Assembly (NCBI GenBank): GCA_029821215.1
Contig: JALGTV010000037.1
Span: forward strand, 1 to 11,530
Source of the DNA: Candidatus Zipacnadia bacterium
GTDB lineage: Bacteria; Armatimonadota; Zipacnadia; Zipacnadales; Zipacnadaceae
Reading direction: 5' to 3'
DNA: 11,530 bases
The position numbers were made by a program, and so were the translations under genes. Every line of letters starts with the position of its first letter. The stretch's first letter is position 1. This document shows positions 1-5,484 of this stretch, one piece after another. Under the pieces are notes generated by a model that made no database searches, was not told the origin of the DNA, and was given only the letters and a program-made list of their open reading frames with translations.

Positions 1-627
1 GTGCCCGGCTGCCATCCCCTCCCGCTGAAAGCCTACGACCAACCGGTTGTCCCATCCCGCTCCTGATACAACAGGCCCGGTGAACTTGCTGGCCGGCTGG
101 ACACCGGTTAAATCGCGCTCCGGGGTGAGATAGGAGGTAACCCAGGATTGACGAGGAGAGTAATAAAAGGCATTTTCTCTGAAGCTCGGCACCAAATTCA
201 CCACCGAGCGCACTGCCAGCTCACCCCACTCCTGCAGCGGGCCCACTGTCACTGTCTTGGCCAGTGCATACCCGTCCGCCACCAATTCGTATCGCTTACT
301 AACCCTCAGCCCCAAGTCCTCATTATAACATTCCATCACTACTGCTTGGCCCTCCCGGCGCACACTGGCAACCTGGTCAGCTGCCTCGGTGCTGCGGACT
401 TGTCCCTGCTTAGTCTCCAGGATATAAATGTCCCGACAATCAGTAAGCAATCTTTGCCCCCCGCCAACCCCCAATACGAGATTCCCATGCTGGGATGAGA
501 TTAAAAAGTGGGCTACATCCGATCCCAGCATCTCAACTTGTTGGGCTGAGCATCCCGGCCCAATCATTATAACCATTGTTAAGCACATAGCACTTATCAG
601 TATCGTAGGGAATAACATTTTTTCCAT
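1..627 (-). CDS. Secreted or lipoprotein-like protein, N-terminal part (3' end outside window)
   Basis: An open frame of 209 codons runs from ATG at 627 to the left edge with no stop, so the gene is partial. The start is supported by AGGAG at 636-640, 8 nt upstream. Residues 4-22 form a hydrophobic export segment ending at GPGC-SAQ. Cys26 could be a lipobox cysteine, although the -3 position is Gly rather than Leu; signal peptidase I cleavage near Ala28 is the alternative. The rest alternates short polar and hydrophobic stretches typical of beta-sandwich proteins (for example LGLRVSKRYEL followed by YALAKTVTV, then a segment with NAFYYSPRQSW). This loosely resembles the N-terminal beta-sandwich of some glycoside hydrolases such as the alpha-galactosidase type, but no catalytic domain is in view. 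The family is not recognised with certainty. It has its own promoter at 896-924 and is separate from nfnB. Confidence 0.8.
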   Translation of the reverse strand, partial: MEKMLFPTILISAMCLTMVIMIGPGCSAQQVEMLGSDVAHFLISSQHGNLVLGVGGGQRLLTDCRDIYILETKQGQVRSTEAADQVASVRREGQAVVMECYNEDLGLRVSKRYELVADGYALAKTVTVGPLQEWGELAVRSVVNLVPSFRENAFYYSPRQSWVTSYLTPERDLTGVQPASKFTGPVVSGAGWDNRLVVGFQREGMAAGH

Positions 628-889
628 TCCTTTCACTCCTTTTCTATAAATTACTACTGACCCTTTCAGACTTTACAGCAACTTCGTCCCGATTATAACC
701 TCAGGCTTAAAAAGCTATAGGGAAGATACACAGCGATGGTAGTATGGACTATCGCGATTGTGAGGTATTCTACTAACTATAGTTTAACACAGTAGGAAAA
801 TCCTATGAAGTGGCGGCAAATAAAAGTCTCTCGAAAGTCGTCTGTTAATCTTAATAGCCGAGCACAATCTGTGATTTTTCAGTTGACTG
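628..889 (-). other. Long 5' leader of the left-edge gene
   Basis: About 260 nt lie between the probable transcription start (near 889) and ATG 627. On the minus strand there is no ATG in this stretch, so an ATG-started leader peptide is excluded. It contains several short self-complementary elements: ATCGCGAT at 751-758, AACTATAGTT at 775-784, and TAGGA/TCCTA arms around 791-803. A TATAAT hexamer on the minus strand at 692-697 has no good -35 partner, so a second start site there is only weakly possible. I do not recognise any known riboswitch consensus. Confidence 0.4.
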
Positions 890-895
890 GTGGGT

Positions 896-924
896 AGTAT
901 ATCACCATCCTAACCGGTTGTCAA
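896..924 (-). promoter_or_regulatory. Sigma-A-type promoter for the left-edge gene
   Basis: Read on the minus strand: TTGACA (919-924), a 17-nt spacer, then TATACT (896-901). The spacer begins within the perfect palindrome AACCGGTT (912-919), which overlaps the end of the -35 box. A second palindrome, GAAAATTTTC (936-945), lies just upstream. The hexamers match the consensus at 11 of 12 positions. The stretch 925-1028, between this promoter and nfnB, holds no gene and no clear terminator. Confidence 0.8.
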
Positions 925-1028
925 AGAGTTTGGCGGAAAATTTTCATTGCGCAGTAATGGAGGTAAGGCCCTCAGGGTCCGAGGAGTAGCTTCCGACAGA
1001 TTAGGCTGGCGAATTTCTTCTGGTAACA

Positions 1029-2429
1029 CTAATCACGCCCAATAAGGTATTGATGTATTGACTGGGCGGCCTGGCGACCATTGCCCATACCACGGACCAC
1101 CGTCTCTTCGCCGGGGATTAAGTCGCCGCCGGCAAAGATGCCGGGAACGCTGCTCTCCAGAGTCTCGGGATTGACGATAACATGACCGCTCTCATCCAGC
1201 TCGATTCCCGGCACCGCTATGGGCACCAGGGGACTGACGCGGGCCCCGATAGCGATAACTACCAGATCAGTGTCAATGGTGAACTCCGAGTCGGCCATCG
1301 GCACGGGCCGTGGTCGGCCCGAGGCATCCGGTTCACCCAGCTCCATCCTAATGCACTCCATACCCACCACATCACCATCCTCACCTATGAATTTAATCGG
1401 CTGGGTGAGAAACTGAAACTGAATGCCTTCTTCCTCAGCGTGACGCACTTCTTCTATCCGGGCGGGCATTTGCTGGCGGCTCCGTCGGTACACAATGGTA
1501 ACTGTTTGGGCTCCCAGCCGCAGCGCCCAGCGGGCGGCGTCCACTGTCACATTGCCGCCGCCTATCACTGTTACATATTGCCCCCGCCGGATGGGAGTGT
1601 CATAATCGTCACGGTAAGCCTGCAGAAGATTGACGCGGGTGAGATACTCATTAGCTGAATAGATCCCCCGCAGGTTTTCGCCGTCAATATTCAGAAATCT
1701 CGGGCTGCCAGCCCCCAGGCCCAAAAACACGGCCTCAAACCCCATCTCCCCCCGAATCTCGTCCATAGTCACCGTCCGCCCCACGACGGTGTCGTGGCTG
1801 ATCTGTACCCCTAAGTCCACCAGGCTTTTAATTTCATGGCGGACAATATCGTTGGGCAAGCGGAATTCGGGTATACCATAGATCATTACCCCGCCCGGCT
1901 CGTGCAGCGCCTCAAATATAGTGACCTGGTGGCCCAGCTTAGCTAATTCGCCGGCGCAGGTCAACCCCGCCGGTCCTGAGCCGACTACCGCCACTTTGTG
2001 ACCGGTGGGTTTAGCTCGGCTCGGTTTCTGGGAGTGAGCTATGAGGTGGTCACCCACGAAGCGTTCCAGGTGACCAATGCCCACCGGCTCATGACCAGCC
2101 CGCCCCACTACACATTTCTCCTGGCACTGCTGCTCCTGGGGACAGACTCGCCCACATATGGCCGGAAAAGAATTCGTCTCCTTTATCTTCAGGCCGGCTT
2201 GGGTATAACGCTTCTCGCGGATGAGCTTGATGAAAGCAGGTATGTCAATATCTACTGGACACCCGGCCACACATGGAGCGTTCTTGCATTGCAGGCACCG
2301 CTCGGCTTCCGCCAGCGCCTGCTGTTCACTGTAGCCCCTATTTACTTCCACCGGGCCAGCCAGCCGCTGCGTCACCGGTAATTCCGGCATCTCCTGATAG
2401 GGCAACTGCATTCTCTCTTTGTTATCCAT
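1029..2429 (-). CDS. nfnB: NfnB-type large subunit of NADH-dependent ferredoxin:NADP+ oxidoreductase (GltD-like)
   Basis: The 466-aa protein has the GltD-family layout. An N-terminal ferredoxin-like part carries CLQC-x4-C-x3-C (Cys45, 48, 53, 57) and a second cluster motif (Cys92, 96, 102, 106, with Glu99 in a PQE triplet). An FAD Rossmann motif GSGPAG follows at 150-155, then an NAD(P) motif GGGN at 290-293 and a C-terminal FAD-contact segment with AGGD near 433-436. On sequence alone it could be called the small subunit of glutamate synthase. However, the gene directly upstream encodes a PyrK-like flavoprotein, and that pair is the hallmark of NfnAB, the cytosolic flavin-based electron-bifurcating transhydrogenase coupling NADPH, NAD+ and ferredoxin. 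In that enzyme one [4Fe-4S] cluster uses a Glu ligand, for which Glu99 is a candidate. The ATG at 2429 overlaps the nfnA stop by 8 nt, implying coupled translation. No large glutamate synthase subunit is nearby. Confidence 0.92.
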   Translation of the reverse strand: MDNKERMQLPYQEMPELPVTQRLAGPVEVNRGYSEQQALAEAERCLQCKNAPCVAGCPVDIDIPAFIKLIREKRYTQAGLKIKETNSFPAICGRVCPQEQQCQEKCVVGRAGHEPVGIGHLERFVGDHLIAHSQKPSRAKPTGHKVAVVGSGPAGLTCAGELAKLGHQVTIFEALHEPGGVMIYGIPEFRLPNDIVRHEIKSLVDLGVQISHDTVVGRTVTMDEIRGEMGFEAVFLGLGAGSPRFLNIDGENLRGIYSANEYLTRVNLLQAYRDDYDTPIRRGQYVTVIGGGNVTVDAARWALRLGAQTVTIVYRRSRQQMPARIEEVRHAEEEGIQFQFLTQPIKFIGEDGDVVGMECIRMELGEPDASGRPRPVPMADSEFTIDTDLVVIAIGARVSPLVPIAVPGIELDESGHVIVNPETLESSVPGIFAGGDLIPGEETVVRGMGNGRQAAQSIHQYLIGRD

Positions 2430-3291
2430 CGTTCTCTCGCACCTGCCAGTAGCGAGGCTCTACTTTGCACTGATGAGGACCGGCCTCGTAAGCCTGGGTC
2501 TCGCCCGCCTGGTACATCTTCAGACGCTCAGATAATTCACGAAAATCAACCTGATGAGCGTCAAATTCCGGGCCATCCACACAGGCAAACTTGGTCTGGC
2601 CGCCCACCGTCACCCGGCAGGCCCCACACATACCTGTCCCGTCCACCATAATAGGATTAAGGCTGGCGAGGGTCTTGATGCCATAAGGGCGCGTGACCTC
2701 CGCCACCGCCGCCATCATCACCACCGGCCCGACCACCATGATCAGATCGAAACTCTCACCGTTTGCCAGACGTTCCCCCAATGGCTCAGTTACCAGCCCA
2801 TGATGCCCGTATGACCCGTCATCGGTAGTAACTATCAGTTCATCACTCACATTATGAAATTTCTCTTCATAGATGACTAAGTCGCGGGTCCGAAAGCCAA
2901 TGATGGCAAGCAGCTCTGCCCCAGCATCTTTGAGGGCCTTCAGCATTAGATAGCCCGCCGGTGCCCCGAACCCACCACCTATAAAGGCAGCGTACTTCGG
3001 ATTTCCAATGTGCGTCGGCTGGCCAAGTGGGCCTACTACATCCAGCAGATAATCGCCTGGCTGAAACCGTACGATCTCCTGAGTAGAGTGACCGGCCGCC
3101 TGGACGACGGTAGTGATGGTGCCTGCTCCGGAGTCTTTGTCAGCAACAGATAAAGGAATACGCTCGCAATGCTGCGCAGCGCGGATAATGCAGAACTGTC
3201 CGGGCCGATGGTGCTGGGCTATCCGGGGCGCCTTGATAGTCAGTTCAAAGATGTCTGTAGCTAATTGCTGGTTGCTAATGACCTCAAACAT
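2422..3291 (-). CDS. nfnA: NfnA-type small subunit (FAD / [2Fe-2S], PyrK-like)
   Basis: From ATG 3291 the protein is 289 aa. It belongs to the ferredoxin-reductase-like family that includes PyrK and SudB. Visible parts are an N-terminal beta-barrel FAD domain with RIPLS at 44-48, a nucleotide-binding segment GGGFGAPAG at 105-113, and a C-terminal [2Fe-2S] site with Asp217, Cys222, Cys225 and Cys237 (DGTGMCGACR then FACVDGPEFD). Asp as a fourth ligand is known for NfnA. In the complex this subunit handles NAD(H) at its FAD and passes electrons to NfnB. An upstream in-frame ATG at 3321 would add 10 residues (MCTIEKGCPT). I prefer 3291 because family members begin with a sequence like FEVISNQQLA and because AAAAAGG lies 10 nt upstream of it. 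It is first in a two-gene operon behind the promoter at 3392-3419. Confidence 0.9.
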   Translation of the reverse strand: MFEVISNQQLATDIFELTIKAPRIAQHHRPGQFCIIRAAQHCERIPLSVADKDSGAGTITTVVQAAGHSTQEIVRFQPGDYLLDVVGPLGQPTHIGNPKYAAFIGGGFGAPAGYLMLKALKDAGAELLAIIGFRTRDLVIYEEKFHNVSDELIVTTDDGSYGHHGLVTEPLGERLANGESFDLIMVVGPVVMMAAVAEVTRPYGIKTLASLNPIMVDGTGMCGACRVTVGGQTKFACVDGPEFDAHQVDFRELSERLKMYQAGETQAYEAGPHQCKVEPRYWQVRENDG

Positions 3292-3391
3292 AGTCGGGCA
3301 GCCTTTTTCTATGGTGCACATAAAAGCGCCGGCACTATCCCCTCGCAGCCGGCTGGTAGTAATTGTGATGGTCTAAGAATAAAGCTACTAA

Positions 3392-3419
3392 ATTATACAC
3401 CTTTTGCCCCTGTTGTCAA
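3392..3419 (-). promoter_or_regulatory. Sigma-A-type promoter for nfnAB
   Basis: On the minus strand TTGACA (3414-3419) is followed after 16 nt by TATAAT (3392-3397), both perfect hexamers. Transcription would start near 3385, giving a leader of about 94 nt before ATG 3291. The 10-mer CTTTGACAAC around the -35 box also occurs at the promoter of the left-edge gene. Confidence 0.85.
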
Positions 3420-3436
3420 AGCGTACTCTCGCTCCC

Positions 3437-3457
3437 AGGTTACAGGTTATAGGTAAT
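3437..3457 (+). repeat. Three tandem heptamers upstream of the amidase gene
   Basis: AGGTTAC, AGGTTAT and AGGTAAT stand head to tail in the divergent nfnA/amidase spacer, about 50 nt before the amidase start and just upstream of the nfn -35 box. They could be a direct-repeat regulator site or chance. No good promoter for the amidase could be assigned. Confidence 0.4.
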
Positions 3458-3506
3458 TGATATGGAAAGTAGTAGTAGTTATGAGTACTGGCATTAAGGT
3501 GGGCAA

Positions 3507-4106
3507 ATGATACGGCGAGATAAGCGACCAAAGGCCGGCCTATTTCGTCGGATCCATCTCGGACCACTCCTGCTGGTCACCGCCGCACTGGTTGTCCTGC
3601 TGGTAGGCACTGTCAGTCAGCGCTGGGGCCCCGTATGGTATTACCGGCTTACTTTTGTGCGGCCCGCGGGGGTAGTAGTCCATCATAGTGCTACGGCACC
3701 GGTGGTTGGCGGGCGGCGGGTGGACGCCGAATTCCTGGATGACGTTCACTCTACCCGGGGCTGGGGGTTGAGATTTGGCGACCAAGTTTACCATATAGGC
3801 TATCATTATGTGATACTGCCCGATGGGACCGTCCAGCCAGGCCGCCCCGACTGGATGCCGGGCGCCCATACTACCGGACACAATGACTGCCTGGGAATTT
3901 GCTTGATTGGCGACTTCAGCGCACACGACGGACAGGCCGCGTCCCCCACTGAGGCGCAACTACGTAGTCTGGTGGACCTACTGCGCTCCCTGATAGGCAA
4001 ATATCACTTGCAGCCCGAGGACGTCTACCGCCATTCTGACCTGAATGCTACGTCCTGCCCCGGCTCGGGAGTACCCTGGAAGGAAATCATCCGCCAATTA
4101 GAGTAA
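3507..4106 (+). CDS. Membrane-anchored N-acetylmuramoyl-L-alanine amidase (Amidase_2/PGRP family)
   Basis: The 199-aa protein begins with a basic stretch and one hydrophobic segment (about residues 18-36), acting as an uncleaved anchor or signal peptide that places the enzyme outside the membrane. The catalytic domain spans about 52-198. It shows VVVHHSA (His59/60, first zinc ligand), GYHYVILPDG at 98-107 (the catalytic Tyr region) and HSDLNATSCPG, where His176 and Cys184 have the same 8-residue spacing as the zinc ligands of T7 lysozyme. The Lys two places before that Cys in T7 lysozyme is Thr182 here, as in peptidoglycan-recognition-type members. The predicted reaction is cleavage of the bond between N-acetylmuramic acid and L-alanine in peptidoglycan. 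AAGGTGG lies 4-10 nt before the ATG. The gene stands alone, divergent from nfnAB. No cell-wall-binding repeat is present, so anchoring is by the N-terminus only. Confidence 0.93.
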   Translation: MIRRDKRPKAGLFRRIHLGPLLLVTAALVVLLVGTVSQRWGPVWYYRLTFVRPAGVVVHHSATAPVVGGRRVDAEFLDDVHSTRGWGLRFGDQVYHIGYHYVILPDGTVQPGRPDWMPGAHTTGHNDCLGICLIGDFSAHDGQAASPTEAQLRSLVDLLRSLIGKYHLQPEDVYRHSDLNATSCPGSGVPWKEIIRQLE

Positions 4107-4180
4107 GCGGCGCACCCCAGCAGATGACGAGCGGAAAAAGCCGGGCCAACCTACCTATTAGTACCTATGGTTGACTGCTT

Positions 4181-4888
4181 TTAGTCAGGGATAACCAGGA
4201 TACGGCGGCAATTCTCGCATCTTATCAGCTCAGAGGGATTGTGCAGCATGCTAATATAATTGTTGGGCACTGAAGTATGACAGCCCCCACAAGCCCCATG
4301 GTCAATCGCTACGACCGCCAGATTGTTGCTCTTCTTTCGGATTTGGTCATACCGTTCCAGCAACGATGCCTGTATTTGCTCGCAAAGTTGGGAGCGACGC
4401 TGGTGCAAGCTCTCCAGTTCGGCATTGAGTTGCTCGGTACGGTTATGGTAGTAATCCACTATCTGTTGATGTTCTTCTCGCAGGTGCACAACTTCGCCGG
4501 TCTTTTCGTCAACTGCTTGCCGTTTGTCTTCCACCTCATCCATTAGGCGCAGTATTTCTTCCTCCAGCCGGTCTTTGTGTCGATCTAACTCCGCGATTTT
4601 CTGTTCCAGAGCCTGCAATTCCTTGGGGTCAGATACTTGCCCCCCGTAGGCTCGGGACCACTTGGCCTCCCGCTCGTCCTCTATGCCCTGCAATTGGAGT
4701 TCTTTGTCATGCAGCCGGGCCTGCGTGGTAGCAAAGTCCTCCTGCATCTGCTCGGAGAGCTGCTCTTCCTCACCCAGCCGTTGCTGGGCGGCGCTGCCAT
4801 CATCTAACTGGGCCAATTCATTCTGGTCCGCCTGAATTTGAGTATCTATTTGCTGGAGCTGGTAAAGCAGTTGTAGCTGTTCTTTCAT
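4181..4888 (-). CDS. Coiled-coil protein with C-terminal C4 zinc ribbon (DUF164 / zf-RING_7 family)
   Basis: Of the 235 residues, about 1-180 are charged and Gln/Glu/Leu-rich and predicted as a long antiparallel coiled coil. A conserved turn around YGGQVSDPKEL (81-91) is a signature of this family. The C-terminus carries CGGC (200-203) and CENC (224-227), a four-cysteine zinc ribbon, and ends shortly after RRILVIPD. The length matches the family. Members are widespread cytosolic proteins of unsettled function, often described as putative nucleic-acid-associated or scaffold proteins; nothing here fixes the role more precisely. GGCGGGGA precedes the ATG by a few nucleotides. The gene is convergent with the amidase gene (74-nt gap, no clear terminator) and divergent from the FmdB-type gene. 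Confidence 0.88.
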   Translation of the reverse strand: MKEQLQLLYQLQQIDTQIQADQNELAQLDDGSAAQQRLGEEEQLSEQMQEDFATTQARLHDKELQLQGIEDEREAKWSRAYGGQVSDPKELQALEQKIAELDRHKDRLEEEILRLMDEVEDKRQAVDEKTGEVVHLREEHQQIVDYYHNRTEQLNAELESLHQRRSQLCEQIQASLLERYDQIRKKSNNLAVVAIDHGACGGCHTSVPNNYISMLHNPSELIRCENCRRILVIPD

Positions 4889-4915
4889 TGGATCCCCGCC
4901 TGTCTTTATGGGTAG

Positions 4916-4944
4916 TCAATAACAGTTTGCCTGTTCGTTGACAA
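4916..4944 (-). promoter_or_regulatory. Possible promoter for the coiled-coil/zinc-ribbon gene
   Basis: On the minus strand TTGTCA (4939-4944) is followed after 17 nt by TATTGA (4916-4921). The -35 box overlaps that of the opposing fmdB promoter, because TTGACAA and TTGTCAA are reverse complements. The -10 box is imperfect, so this is a weaker call. Confidence 0.4.
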
Positions 4945-4966
4945 GGGGTAACATACTTGGTATAAT
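4938..4966 (+). promoter_or_regulatory. Perfect-consensus sigma-A promoter for the FmdB-type gene
   Basis: TTGACA (4938-4943), a 17-nt spacer, then TATAAT (4961-4966). Every core position matches the consensus. Transcription is expected near 4973, giving a leader of about 46 nt before ATG 5019. Confidence 0.9.
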
Positions 4967-5018
4967 AATTATTCGTTTTATAATTCCGGCCAGATCAGGA
5001 GTAAGGACGGACCCAGTT

Positions 5019-5279
5019 ATGCCCATCTACGAGTACGAATGCGAAAAATGCGGATTCCGATTTGAAGTGCAGCAATCAATCCACGACGAGCCGGTCACCG
5101 AGTGCCGCCGAGATGGCTGCAACGGGCCAGTGCGCCGAGTGTTCAGCCCCCCGGCTATAATCTTCAAAGGCAGTGGTTTCTACGTTACCGACTATGGCCG
5201 GGCAAACAGCAACACCCATGAATCAGCCACCAAGCCTACTGCTTCTGATAAGAACACTTCCACTACCGATACTGAGTAA
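5019..5279 (+). CDS. FmdB-family small zinc-ribbon protein
   Basis: The 86-aa protein starts MPIYEYECEKCG, the signature beginning of the FmdB/CxxC_CxxC_SSSS family. CEKC (Cys8, Cys11) forms the first zinc knuckle. The second pair is Cys29 and Cys34 with four residues between them, where CxxC is more usual. The motif GPVRRVFSPPAIIFKGSGFY (36-55) is also characteristic. After about residue 60 the tail is Ser/Thr/Asn-rich and probably disordered. The frame stays open upstream to a TTG at 4938, but that codon lies inside the -35 box of the promoter, so ATG 5019 is the start. The ribosome site is unremarkable (AAGGA at 5003-5007; AGGAG at 4997-5001 is rather far). The family is named after a putative regulator of a formamidase operon; the actual function of most members is unknown. 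It is monocistronic, bounded by its own promoter and terminator. Confidence 0.92.
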   Translation: MPIYEYECEKCGFRFEVQQSIHDEPVTECRRDGCNGPVRRVFSPPAIIFKGSGFYVTDYGRANSNTHESATKPTASDKNTSTTDTE

Positions 5280-5312
5280 ACATTATACAGCTTCTTGAGT
5301 CAAACAAACAGA

Positions 5313-5338
5313 CCGAGACCTCAATAGTCTCGGCTTTT
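5313..5338 (+). terminator. Rho-independent terminator after the FmdB-type gene, possibly bidirectional
   Basis: CCGAGAC (5313-5319) pairs perfectly with GTCTCGG (5327-5333) around a 7-nt loop, followed by CTTTT. It lies 34 nt after the fmdB stop. Read from the other side the same stem is followed by TCTGTTTGTTTG, so it may also stop transcription from the penicillin-binding protein operon, whose last stop codon is at 5485. Confidence 0.85.
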
Positions 5339-5484
5339 GCATATTTGTAACTATCTGCCATCACCTCATGATTTAGGGAATGGTGGTTGCCTCGCCCCCA
5401 TTCATATCATCCCCAGGACCGGTTTCGGTTATTGTCCGCATAGCTCTCACTATCAACAAGAGCGCAACAGTTACCTTTCCCAAG

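Noticed and set aside
148..649. Open frames on the plus strand (148-498 and 428-649) that could be read as small genes
   Set aside because: They lie opposite the left-edge minus-strand gene, have composition typical of antisense translations (rich in His, Pro and Cys), and lack ribosome sites and family similarity. The minus frame has a signal peptide, a strong AGGAG and a promoter.
1182..1658. Long plus-strand frame opposite nfnB
   Set aside because: It is a shadow of the nfnB coding sequence with no ribosome site or recognisable domain.
4107..4180. Terminator between the convergent amidase and coiled-coil genes
   Set aside because: Only a 5-bp TGACT/AGTCA stem overlapping a stop codon was found, with no T tract.
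4938..5018. N-terminal extension of the FmdB-type protein from TTG 4938
   Set aside because: The codon is part of the -35 box and lies upstream of the expected transcript start; the family starts at MPIYEYEC.
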